A stretch of 12,629 bases of DNA from an uncultured Oscillospiraceae bacterium (GCA_944385645.1 CALWYA010000026.1:1-12629); one strand, 5' to 3'; positions 5,631 to 11,821 are shown, numbered from the stretch's first letter. Numbers and translations: made by a program. The notes: generated by a model from the letters alone, not told the origin.

Positions 5631-6815
5631 TTACAGCCGGGTCTCGATGGGAACTCCCAGGATGAAGTGGTCGCTGGTCAGCCGGCGCAGCAGGGTGGGC
5701 AGCACCCGGGCGGCGTCCTCCCCGCCCTCCAGGGTCAGATAGGTGGTCAGCTCTCGCCCCTCCAGCCGGGACAAGGTTCGCGCGGCAAAGGTGGAGGGGC
5801 TCACCGAGCCGTCAGGGGAGAGGAGCAGAGTCTCGTCCCAGCACACCCAGCCCTCCCCCTCCAGGGCGGACTGCTGCCCCTCCGGCACATAGGCCAGGGT
5901 GGTGCGGGTGTGGGCCTGGGCCTCCAGAGCGGCCGTCCCCCGCTCCAGCAGGGCGCGGGTCTGGTCCGGGTCCTCCCCCTGGGCCAGGATGCCCACCAGG
6001 TGGCCCGACCCCAGCATCCGCCGCACCAGATCCCCCTCCTCCTCCAGCACCTGGGGGGTGAGGAAGAACAGGGCGTACCGTCCGGCGGCGTCCAGGGCGT
6101 CCAGCGTCTCCCGCAGGCCGTCCCCCTCCCGGCCCAGCACGGCCAGATAGGTGGGGATGTCGTTGGGGGAGATGGGCTCCTCCGGCTGGGGCTCGACGGG
6201 CTGAGTCGGGGTGGGCGTGGGGGCGGGGGTGGTACTGGCGGCGGAGTTCAGGCTCTGGGTGTACTGCTGCAGCCGGGCGTCCAGGGTGTTGCCCGCCGCG
6301 TCGATGAAGGTGGCGTCGTCCAGCACCACGTCGCTGTTGGTGATGCGCACCAGGTAGCCGTCGGGGATGGAGGACAGGGCGGTGTAGCTCCAGTTCAGAC
6401 CGAAGTAGGCGCACACCGTGGCCACCGGCAGGTAGGGCTTTCCGTTGCGCATGATGGCCCGGGCGTCATAGGTCTCGCCGGTGAGCTCGTCCATGCAGGT
6501 GCCGCTGTTCAGGTCAAAGGTGAGCATCTGCTGGCGCAGGTTGTAGATGGTGACCGTGCTCCGGGTCCGGCTGTTGTAGCTCACATTCAGCCCCAGGAAG
6601 ATCTGGGTGGTGTTCAGGTCCTTGTCAAAGACCGAGTAGGGGACATAGAGGGTCCCCCCATACCAGAAGGGCATGGAGTCGGATGTGAGCAGCTCCACCC
6701 GCTCGTTCAGTGCGGTGAAGTACAGGTCGGCGGCGGACACGGGAACAGGGAGCACGCCCAGACAGAGCACCAGGGTGAGCAGAGCGGTGAAAATACGGCG
6801 CTTGGCCTTCTTCAC
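5631..6815 (-). CDS. Exported protein: stalk-like N domain plus degenerate polysaccharide-deacetylase (NodB-like) domain
   Basis: The 394-residue product has a clear signal peptide (KKAKRR, hydrophobic core, cleavage near VSA|AD at residue 28). Residues about 30-165 resemble a copper-amine-oxidase N-terminal domain (YGGTLYVPYSVF, NGKPYLPVATVCAYFGL), usually a stalk or wall-binding module. A Pro/Thr/Glu-rich linker follows (about 190-218). The last 175 residues follow the course of a NodB deacetylase: LFFLTPQVLEEE for the TFFV strand, LGSGHLVGILAQ for GHEIGNHT, GWVCWD for the VxWD strand and TYLTLEGG for the IxLHD strand. The catalytic TFDD and HxxxH residues are missing. It is likely a non-enzymatic envelope protein. 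I chose the GTG at 6815 because GGAGG lies 7 nt upstream; an in-frame TTG at 6848 lies upstream of that ribosome binding site and almost at the promoter. Confidence 0.82.
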   Translation of the reverse strand: MKKAKRRIFTALLTLVLCLGVLPVPVSAADLYFTALNERVELLTSDSMPFWYGGTLYVPYSVFDKDLNTTQIFLGLNVSYNSRTRSTVTIYNLRQQMLTFDLNSGTCMDELTGETYDARAIMRNGKPYLPVATVCAYFGLNWSYTALSSIPDGYLVRITNSDVVLDDATFIDAAGNTLDARLQQYTQSLNSAASTTPAPTPTPTQPVEPQPEEPISPNDIPTYLAVLGREGDGLRETLDALDAAGRYALFFLTPQVLEEEGDLVRRMLGSGHLVGILAQGEDPDQTRALLERGTAALEAQAHTRTTLAYVPEGQQSALEGEGWVCWDETLLLSPDGSVSPSTFAARTLSRLEGRELTTYLTLEGGEDAARVLPTLLRRLTSDHFILGVPIETRL

Positions 6816-6840
6816 GGGGACACCTCCAATCCGGTTTTTC

Positions 6841-6869
6841 TTGCGCAACCCATTATAACATAGTATAAT
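6841..6869 (+). promoter_or_regulatory. Divergent promoter for the UBA/DUF4342-like gene, overlapping the minus-strand promoter
   Basis: TTGCGC (6841-6846) and a perfect TATAAT (6864-6869) are 17 nt apart on the plus strand. It would give a leader of about 130 nt before the ATG at 7009. The two -10 boxes form the arms of a palindrome, CATTATA-acatag-TATAATG (6851-6870), so two polymerases could not bind at once. Confidence 0.6.
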
Positions 6870-6880
6870 GCAGGGGGCAA
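6852..6880 (-). promoter_or_regulatory. Promoter of the exported deacetylase-like gene
   Basis: On the minus strand TTGCCC (6875-6880) and a perfect TATAAT (6852-6857) are 17 nt apart. The expected start of transcription is about 30 nt before the GTG start codon. It overlaps the plus-strand promoter at 6841-6869. Confidence 0.8.
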
Positions 6881-6903
6881 GGGAGGCTTTTTTCCTGCAA
6901 AAC

Positions 6904-6924
6904 GGGATTTAATGGGATTTTAAT
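6904..6924 (+). repeat. Short tandem direct repeat GGGATTT(T)AAT in the leader
   Basis: GGGATTTAAT (6904-6913) is followed at once by GGGATTTTAAT (6914-6924). The 10-bp period puts both copies on one face of the helix, a common arrangement for OmpR-family regulator sites. It lies about 30 nt downstream of the predicted transcription start of the plus-strand promoter. Confidence 0.4.
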
Positions 6925-7008
6925 GAAAGCTAAACGCCCTTTCAAGCCGTTCATGGTATCCTTTGAAGCAAAGAGCGGAACATTCCAGGGAAAGGAGCCT
7001 GAGCAGAC

Positions 7009-7737
7009 ATGGAGATCACACTGGAAATGGTGGAGCGGCTGCGGGAAAAAGCCCCCGTCAGCTATGGGCAGGCCAAGCGGGCTCTGGAGTACAGCGGCGG
7101 AAATCTTCTGGACGCCCTGATCTACCTGGAGGAACAGGGGGCGATCCCCCGGCAGGAGGAGACCTATTTCACCACCCGGGGGGCGGCCCAGACGCCGCCG
7201 CCGGTCCCGCCCGCGGGTCCGGAAGAGCCCGAGCCGGACCCAAAAGCCGGCAGGAAGAAAAAGAAGGGCGCGGCCAGGGCAAAGAAAAAAAACGAGCGCA
7301 GGTTTCTGGATACCCTGCGCCGGTGGCTGATTGACAACGAACTGGAGATCTGGCGGAAAGACAAGCCCGTGACCGCGCTGCCCGTGCTGATTTTACTGCT
7401 GCTGGTGATTTTTGCCTACTATGTGACCATTCCCCTGCTGATTTTGGGACTGTTTCTGGGCTTCCGCTATCGCTTTTCCGGGCCTGATCTGGAGCGGGAG
7501 GAGCTGAATCAGGTGATGGGCAGCGTGGCCGACACCGCAGCCGATCTGGGCCGACAGGTGGTGGACGAGCTGCGCACCCAGAGCAGGCATATGTCCGACA
7601 AGGCCAAAGAGGCCGACCGGGAGGCCCGGCGGGAGGAGAACACCGTGCACCAGGAGGAGTATGACCTGGAGCGGGAGGCCGCCGAGCTGGAGCGCCGGGT
7701 GGAGGAGGACCTGCTGGGCGGCGGGAAGAGGGAGTAG
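7009..7737 (+). CDS. UBA-like and DUF4342-like membrane protein with C-terminal coiled coil
   Basis: The 242-residue product has three parts. Residues 1-45 (MEITLEMVERLREKAPVSYG...NLLDALIYLEEQG) match the UBA/TS-N-like helical bundle found in elongation factor Ts and in DUF4342 proteins of Clostridia. After a Pro-rich and then Lys-rich linker (61-97), residues 98-156 follow the DUF4342 pattern (FLDTLRRWLIDNELEIWRKDKP then a long hydrophobic stretch 121-154, one or two membrane segments). Residues 158-240 are a highly charged coiled coil. Typical DUF4342 proteins lack such a tail. The ATG has AAAGGAG 11 nt upstream. It shares strand with the two-component operon 71 nt downstream and may be co-transcribed with it. 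The role is unknown; a membrane-anchored adaptor is an inference from the architecture. Confidence 0.8.
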   Translation: MEITLEMVERLREKAPVSYGQAKRALEYSGGNLLDALIYLEEQGAIPRQEETYFTTRGAAQTPPPVPPAGPEEPEPDPKAGRKKKKGAARAKKKNERRFLDTLRRWLIDNELEIWRKDKPVTALPVLILLLLVIFAYYVTIPLLILGLFLGFRYRFSGPDLEREELNQVMGSVADTAADLGRQVVDELRTQSRHMSDKAKEADREARREENTVHQEEYDLEREAAELERRVEEDLLGGGKRE

Positions 7738-7738
7738 G

Positions 7739-7767
7739 CTGTGTCCGCCTGCGCGGGCGGCGCACAG
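7739..7767 (+). other. Hairpin between the UBA-like gene and the response regulator gene
   Basis: CTGTG (7739-7743) pairs with CACAG (7763-7767), and CCGCC (7745-7749) with GGCGG (7756-7760), directly after the TAG at 7737. No T-run follows, so it is not a typical terminator. It could protect an mRNA end or reduce read-through into the two-component genes. I saw no promoter in the remaining 41 nt of this gap. Confidence 0.5.
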
Positions 7768-7808
7768 GAACAATCGAGCGGAAGAAGCTTATTTGAGGTG
7801 AACAGACA

Positions 7809-8492
7809 ATGGGAGAGCGCATCCTCCTGGTGGAGGACGAGGAAAAGCTGGCCCGGATGGTGGAGCTGGAGCTGACCTATGAGGGCTACGGGGTGGAGAA
7901 GGCCCCCGACGGCCGCGCGGGGCTGGAGCTGGCCCTGAGCGGCCAGTTCGACCTGGTGCTGCTGGACATCATGCTGCCCCGGATGTCGGGGATGGAGGTG
8001 CTGCGCCGTCTGCGGAAGGAGAGCCAGGTGCCCGTCATCATGCTCACCGCCCGGGACAGCGTGGTGGACAAGGTGTCCGGCCTGGACTCGGGGGCGGACG
8101 ACTATGTGACCAAGCCCTTTGCCATCGAGGAGCTGCTGGCCCGCATCCGGGCCGCCCTGCGCAAGAAGGGCGGGGCCCAGGTCCCCCAGACCCCCCTGCT
8201 GTCCGCCGGGGAGGTCATTCTGGACGTGGAGCGCCACCAGGTCTCCGTCCGGGGGCAGCCGGTGGAGCTGACCAAGAAGGAGTTCGACCTGCTGCGCTGT
8301 CTGCTGGAGAACAAGGGCCGGGTGCTCACCCGGGAGGCCCTGCTGGACGCGGTGTGGGGCTTTGACTTTGTGGGCGAGACCAACTCGGTGGACGTGTACA
8401 TCCGCTTTTTGCGCAGCAAGCTGGACGACGCCTTCGGCATCAAGCTGATCCACACCGTCCGGGGCGTGGGCTATGTGATCAAGGAGGGGTGA
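7809..8492 (+). CDS. OmpR/PhoB-family response regulator
   Basis: The 227-residue protein has an N-terminal receiver and a C-terminal winged-helix DNA-binding domain. Receiver residues are all present: acidic pocket E9-D10, phospho-acceptor D53 (VLLDIMLPRMSG), switch T80 (IMLTA) and K102 (YVTKPF). The DNA-binding part (about 130-225) shows LTKKEFDLLRCLLENKG, TREALLDAVWGFDF and SVDVYIRFLRSKLDD with TVRGVGYVI at the end. GAGGTG lies 8 nt before the ATG. The cognate kinase is the histidine kinase at 9109, one gene further on. Target genes cannot be named; autoregulation of this cluster is plausible. Confidence 0.97.
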   Translation: MGERILLVEDEEKLARMVELELTYEGYGVEKAPDGRAGLELALSGQFDLVLLDIMLPRMSGMEVLRRLRKESQVPVIMLTARDSVVDKVSGLDSGADDYVTKPFAIEELLARIRAALRKKGGAQVPQTPLLSAGEVILDVERHQVSVRGQPVELTKKEFDLLRCLLENKGRVLTREALLDAVWGFDFVGETNSVDVYIRFLRSKLDDAFGIKLIHTVRGVGYVIKEG

Positions 8493-8495
8493 ACC

Positions 8496-9023
8496 ATGGA
8501 CATTGTCTACTGCTCCCACACCGGCTACACCCGGGAGTACGCCCAGCTGCTGGGCAGGGCGGAGCGGCTCCGGGTGTACAGCCTGGAGGAGGCCAAAAAC
8601 CAGCTGGAGCCGGGCGGTCAGGTGTTTTTCTTCGGCCCCCTCATGGCGGGGACCGTCACCGGCCTGAAGGAGGCCCGGCGGCGGTTTGACGTCCTGGGGG
8701 CCTGCGGCGTGGGCATGTCGCCTCCGTCTCCCCAGGTGCTGGAGACCCTGGCCCGGCGCAACGAGACGGGGGAGCTGCCCCTGTTTTACCTCCAGGGGGG
8801 CTGGGCCCCCGACCGGGTGGGCTGGCTGAAGCGGCACATGGTGCAGATGGTGACCCGCTCCATCCGCCGCCAGCTGGAGGAAAAGGGGGAGGGCCGCACC
8901 CCGGAGGAGCAGGTCCAGCTGGAGTTCCTCATCCGGGGCGGCAGCTTTGTCCGCCCGGAGAAGTTACAGCCCATCCGGGACTGGCTGGCCGCCAGGGAGG
9001 AGCCCGCCGGCACAGCCCCCTGA
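8496..9023 (+). CDS. Flavodoxin-like protein within the two-component operon
   Basis: A 175-residue cytosolic protein with a flavodoxin-like fold. The FMN phosphate loop is SHTGYT (residues 7-12), matching the (S/T)xTGxT pattern; VFFFGPLMAG (43-52) and ACGVGM (69-74) follow as the next strands, with FYLQGGW (97-103) in the position of the second FMN-contact loop. The C-terminal 70 residues are helical and charged and have no family I can name. It resembles the flavodoxin-domain proteins related to HemG-type protoporphyrinogen oxidase or FMN reductases, but the substrate is unknown. It starts 3 nt after the response regulator stop, with AAGGAGGGG inside that gene, so the two are translated together. 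The kinase gene follows 85 nt later. The position suggests a redox role linked to the signalling pair (inference). Confidence 0.85.
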   Translation: MDIVYCSHTGYTREYAQLLGRAERLRVYSLEEAKNQLEPGGQVFFFGPLMAGTVTGLKEARRRFDVLGACGVGMSPPSPQVLETLARRNETGELPLFYLQGGWAPDRVGWLKRHMVQMVTRSIRRQLEEKGEGRTPEEQVQLEFLIRGGSFVRPEKLQPIRDWLAAREEPAGTAP

Positions 9024-9036
9024 GCTTTGGAAAGCA

Positions 9037-9069
9037 GGGCGCGGCGCCCCTGGCGCGCCGCGTTTGCCC
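9037..9069 (+). other. GC-rich hairpin between the flavodoxin-like and kinase genes
   Basis: CGCGGCGC (9040-9047) pairs with GCGCCGCG (9055-9062) around a 7-nt loop; GGG (9037-9039) and CCC (9067-9069) may extend it across a small bulge. It ends 25 nt before the kinase ribosome binding site and has no T-run. Possible roles are reduced kinase expression relative to the regulator, or an mRNA processing or stability element. Confidence 0.5.
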
Positions 9070-9108
9070 GTAAAGTCGTAAGATTTGGACAGAGAGGAGG
9101 GAGGACCC

Positions 9109-10569
9109 ATGGCAAAAGGCAGCCGGCACCGCTTTCAGTCGCCCCCGCCGGAGGACCCCATCTCGGCGGTGCGGGACTCCTCTCTGGCCTTCCGGCTGAA
9201 TTTCGGCTTTTTCTTCCGACAGCTGGGGGTCTTTCTCCTGATGGACCTGCTGCTGTTCGTGCTGGCCACCGTGGGGATGTTCCTCTACGCCGAGAACCGC
9301 TGCGCCCAGGTGGCCGGCCTGGTGGCGGAGCGGGGGGTGCCCTCCGACGACGCCCTGGCCTGGATGGAGGCCAGCGACTACACTATCACCCCCCTGGACC
9401 CGGACGCCTGGATCGGCCAGGGGCAGGGGGGCGCGCTGTTCTCCCTGCCCTTCCTACCCCGCTATGCGGCGCTGGAGGACGGGGTCCGGTTCTGGGACAT
9501 CGCCTCCTATTACACCGTGGAGCTGCCCAACGATGGGGAGCCCTACGCCATTACGGTGGACATGAGCGGGGTGGCCCGCACGCTGGGCGGGGCGGGGCGG
9601 ATCCTGCTGATCGGGCAGGGGATCGCCCTGGTGATCGGGCTGTTCGGCACCCACCGCTCGGTGCGCCGGGTGCTCCGGCCCATCCAGGAGCTGGCCAACA
9701 CCGCCGCCCGGCTCAACGCTACCACCCACATGTCCCGCCGGGAGCTGGAGAGCCTGGCGGGGGAGCTGAACAAGATCGATGCCGGCCACCTGGACAGCCG
9801 CATCCACCTGCCCGCCACCCAGAAGGAGCTGCGGACGCTGGCCCAGGCCATCAACGGGATGATGGACCGGGTGAACCAGGCCTACAGCGCCCAGATGCGC
9901 TTTGTCTCCGACGCCAGCCATGAGCTGCGCACCCCCATCGCCGTCATCCAGGGCTACGCCGCCCTGCTGGACCGGTGGGGTAAGTCGGACCCGGAGGCCC
10001 TCCAGGAGTCCATCGACGCCATCCGGGGGGAGGCCGCCTCCATGGAGCGGCTGGTGGAGCAGCTGCTCTTCCTGGCCCGGGGGGACAACGACTCCCAGCC
10101 GGTGAAGCGGGAGCGGGTGGACCTCACCGCCCTGGCGGGGGAGGTGCTGCGGGAGGAGGAGATGATCCACCCGGACCGGATCATCCTGCCCCGGTGGGGG
10201 GAGGGGCCGGTGGCGGTGTGGGCCGACCCGGGCCTGGTGAAGCAGGTGCTGCGCATCCTCATGGACAACGCTCTGAAGTACTCCCCGCCGGAGGGCCGGC
10301 TCTATCTGCGGGTCACCGCCAGCCAGGGCCACGCCCGCCTCACCGTCCAGGACGAGGGCATGGGCATCCCGCCGGAGAGCATCCCCCACATCTTCGAGCG
10401 GTTCTACCGCACCGACCGCTCCCGGGACCGGAAGACCGGGGGGACCGGCCTGGGCCTGTCCATCGCCAAGTGGATCGTGGAGAAGCACGGGGGCTGGTTC
10501 GAGGTGGTTTCCCGGGTGGACGTGGGCACCCGGATCACGGCGGTGCTCCCCCTGATGAGCGAGACGTAG
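9109..10569 (+). CDS. Membrane sensor histidine kinase
   Basis: A 486-residue inner-membrane kinase paired with the regulator at 7809. Two membrane segments (about 38-60 and 163-180) enclose an extracytoplasmic sensor of about 100 residues, rich in aromatic and acidic residues, which I cannot assign to a family. A HAMP-like linker follows (about 180-235). The phospho-acceptor is H271 in FVSDASHELRTP. The ATP-binding domain has the N box with N387 (LMDNALKYSP), the G1 box DEGMGIP (415-421), the F box FERFYRTD and the G2 box GGTGLGLSIAK (444-454). I chose the ATG at 9109 because AGGAGG lies 8 nt upstream; an in-frame TTG at 9085 lies upstream of that site. It ends the operon at a strong terminator. 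The signal is unknown. Confidence 0.96.
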   Translation: MAKGSRHRFQSPPPEDPISAVRDSSLAFRLNFGFFFRQLGVFLLMDLLLFVLATVGMFLYAENRCAQVAGLVAERGVPSDDALAWMEASDYTITPLDPDAWIGQGQGGALFSLPFLPRYAALEDGVRFWDIASYYTVELPNDGEPYAITVDMSGVARTLGGAGRILLIGQGIALVIGLFGTHRSVRRVLRPIQELANTAARLNATTHMSRRELESLAGELNKIDAGHLDSRIHLPATQKELRTLAQAINGMMDRVNQAYSAQMRFVSDASHELRTPIAVIQGYAALLDRWGKSDPEALQESIDAIRGEAASMERLVEQLLFLARGDNDSQPVKRERVDLTALAGEVLREEEMIHPDRIILPRWGEGPVAVWADPGLVKQVLRILMDNALKYSPPEGRLYLRVTASQGHARLTVQDEGMGIPPESIPHIFERFYRTDRSRDRKTGGTGLGLSIAKWIVEKHGGWFEVVSRVDVGTRITAVLPLMSET

Positions 10570-10574
10570 ATACA

Positions 10575-10610
10575 GCGCCCTCCGGCTGTGCTGGAGGGCG
10601 CCGGTTTTTT
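10575..10610 (+). terminator. Intrinsic terminator of the two-component operon
   Basis: A 9-bp GC stem, GCGCCCTCC (10575-10583) with GGAGGGCGC (10593-10601), is followed by CGG and a run of six T. It begins 6 nt after the kinase stop codon. Confidence 0.92.
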
Positions 10611-10649
10611 GCGCGGGTCCAGGTCCGCGGGGGCGGGACAGGAAAAGAG

Positions 10650-10686
10650 AGCTCCCCAGGCTTCTGTTCCAGAAGCCTGGGGAGCT
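10650..10686 (-). terminator. Intrinsic terminator of the trhA-like gene
   Basis: A perfect 17-bp stem (10650-10666 with 10670-10686) with a 3-nt loop lies 16 nt beyond the stop of the minus-strand gene. On the minus strand it is followed by CTCTTTTCC. With the terminator at 10575 it insulates two convergent units. Confidence 0.9.
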
Positions 10687-10702
10687 ATATGGCCTATTTC
10701 CT

Positions 10703-11428
10703 TTACAGATACGGCACATACTGGTACATGAGGACGAAGTGGCACACGCTGCCCAGGAGGATGAACACGTGAAAGATCTCGTGGCAGCCGAAGCGGGGGT
10801 TGTTCCGCCCGGGCCGCTTGACGGCGTACAGCACGCCCCCCACCGTGTACAGCAGTCCCCCGGCCAGCAGCCAGCCGAAGCCGGCGGCGGGGAGGGCGCG
10901 GTGGATGGGGACGATGGCGAACAGGGCCAGCCAGCCCATGAACAGATAGATGGCGCTGGTCAGCCACCGGGGGATGGACAGCTTGGCGATGGTGAGCACC
11001 AGGCCCGCCGCCGCCAGGGTCCACACGGCGGCCAGCAGGGGGACCCCGCCGCTGTCCCGCAGGGCGGTGAGGCACAGAGGGGTGTAGCTGCCGGCGATGA
11101 GCAGATAGATGGAGCAGTGGTCGTATTTCCGCAGGGCGATGCGCCCGGGCACCGAGGTGCGCAGACAGTGGTACAGGGTGCTGGCGGTGTACAGCCCAAA
11201 CATGGACAGACCGTAGATCAAAAACAGGACCAGGAGCACCGGGTCCTGGAGTCGGGCGGCCCGCAGCAGGAGGGCGGCCGTCCCCGCGGCGGCCAGGGCG
11301 GCGCCCACCCCGTGGGTGATGGCCGACCAGGGCCGCAGACCGTCATAGGGGTCCCGGACCTCCCGGGCGCGGCGGCGGGGCTTGGCGGAAAAAACAGGGG
11401 CGGCAGTGGTCAGGGTATCGGTGCGCAT
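10703..11428 (-). CDS. trhA: TrhA / hemolysin III family membrane protein (PAQR superfamily)
   Basis: A 241-residue protein with about seven hydrophobic segments and a basic, cytoplasmic N-terminal extension of some 30 residues. The PAQR superfamily metal-site motifs are all visible: ASTLYH (S83, H87), KYDHCSIYLLIAGSYTP (D103, H104) and CHEIFHVFILLGSVCHF (H216, H220, H230). Bacterial members were first named hemolysin III and have been linked to membrane fluidity control (TrhA) rather than toxin activity. The ATG at 11428 has AAAGGAG 9 nt upstream. It is a single-gene unit with its own near-consensus promoter and terminator. Confidence 0.93.
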   Translation of the reverse strand: MRTDTLTTAAPVFSAKPRRRAREVRDPYDGLRPWSAITHGVGAALAAAGTAALLLRAARLQDPVLLVLFLIYGLSMFGLYTASTLYHCLRTSVPGRIALRKYDHCSIYLLIAGSYTPLCLTALRDSGGVPLLAAVWTLAAAGLVLTIAKLSIPRWLTSAIYLFMGWLALFAIVPIHRALPAAGFGWLLAGGLLYTVGGVLYAVKRPGRNNPRFGCHEIFHVFILLGSVCHFVLMYQYVPYL

Positions 11429-11473
11429 GGGGCAGGACTCCTTTCCGGGCAGTGCTTATGAAGTGGTATCTTC

Positions 11474-11502
11474 AGTATACGCAGTTTCCCAGAAAATATC
11501 AA
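11474..11502 (-). promoter_or_regulatory. Promoter of the trhA-like gene
   Basis: On the minus strand TTGATA (11497-11502) and TATACT (11474-11479) are 17 nt apart, 46 nt before the start codon. It is among the best promoter matches in the window and suggests steady expression by the main sigma factor. Confidence 0.78.
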
Positions 11503-11517
11503 TTCGCAATATGACCA

Positions 11518-11540
11518 AATCTAATAATTAAAATTAGATT
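11518..11540. promoter_or_regulatory. AT-rich perfect inverted repeat upstream of the trhA promoter
   Basis: AATCTAAT (11518-11525) and ATTAGATT (11533-11540) are perfect 8-bp inverted repeats around AATTAAA. The repeat lies 15 nt upstream of the -35 box, where an activator or repressor dimer would bind. It is far too AT-rich to be a terminator stem and stands out in this GC-rich DNA. Confidence 0.45.
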
Positions 11541-11550
11541 ATGGGATGTA

Positions 11551-11580
11551 AAAAACAACGCCGCTGCCGGCGTTGTTTTT
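11551..11580 (-). terminator. Intrinsic terminator of the ferredoxin gene
   Basis: A perfect 13-bp stem (11551-11563 with 11568-11580) with a 4-nt loop and A5/T5 ends lies 11 nt beyond the ferredoxin stop codon on the minus strand. Confidence 0.9.
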
Positions 11581-11591
11581 CCATCTTACTC

Positions 11592-11762
11592 TCAGGCCTG
11601 AGAGATCGCGCCCACAGGGCAGGTCCCGGCACAAGCGCCGCAGTCGATGCAGGCGCCGGCGTCGATCACATACTGGGAATCCCCCTGAGAGATCGCGCCC
11701 ACGGGGCAGGAATCCGCGCAGGAGCCGCAGCTGATGCAGGCGTCGCTGATGACATGAGCCAT
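11592..11762 (-). CDS. Small 2[4Fe-4S] ferredoxin
   Basis: A 56-residue clostridial-type ferredoxin, a cytosolic low-potential electron carrier. It has two CxxCxxCxxxCP motifs: C9-C12-C15-C19-P20 and C38-C41-C44-C48-P49, each followed by VGAISQ. The eight Cys bind two 4Fe-4S clusters, and the length equals that of classical Clostridium ferredoxins. The ATG at 11762 has GGGAGGTG 8 nt upstream. The two halves are nearly identical over 27 nt of DNA (11597-11623 and 11684-11710). It is a single-gene unit. Partners may include pyruvate:ferredoxin oxidoreductase or hydrogenases elsewhere in the genome; the hydrogenase-like protein at 4262 is a possible local partner, but it is 6 kb away and the link is not shown. 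Confidence 0.96.
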   Translation of the reverse strand: MAHVISDACISCGSCADSCPVGAISQGDSQYVIDAGACIDCGACAGTCPVGAISQA

Positions 11763-11793
11763 GGTAAGTACACCTCCCTTAAAATGTACCTAC

Positions 11794-11821
11794 ATTCTAC
11801 CACAACTTTTCAAAAAAGCAA
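11794..11821 (-). promoter_or_regulatory. Candidate promoter of the ferredoxin gene (extended -10)
   Basis: On the minus strand TTGCTT (11816-11821) and TAGAAT (11794-11799) are 16 nt apart, and TGG directly before TAGAAT makes an extended -10. It lies about 32 nt before the start codon. Confidence 0.6.

Noticed and set aside
4679..6863. Very long plus-strand open frames opposite the hydrogenase-like and exported-protein genes
   Set aside because: They are low-complexity Gly/Arg/Pro/Gln-rich products of GC-skewed codons in the antisense of genes with clear families, and they run through a terminator and divergent promoters.
7739..7767. Terminator separating the UBA-like gene from the two-component genes
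   Set aside because: The hairpin is imperfect and lacks a T-run, so I list it only as a hairpin of unknown role.
7509..8837. Minus-strand open frame of over 400 codons across the regulator and flavodoxin-like genes
   Set aside because: It is antisense to genes with intact catalytic motifs, and its composition (His, Gln, Pro, Leu) is the usual shadow of GC-rich coding DNA.
9454..10719. Minus-strand open frame opposite the histidine kinase
   Set aside because: It lies opposite a complete kinase and crosses two strong terminators; no domain is recognisable.
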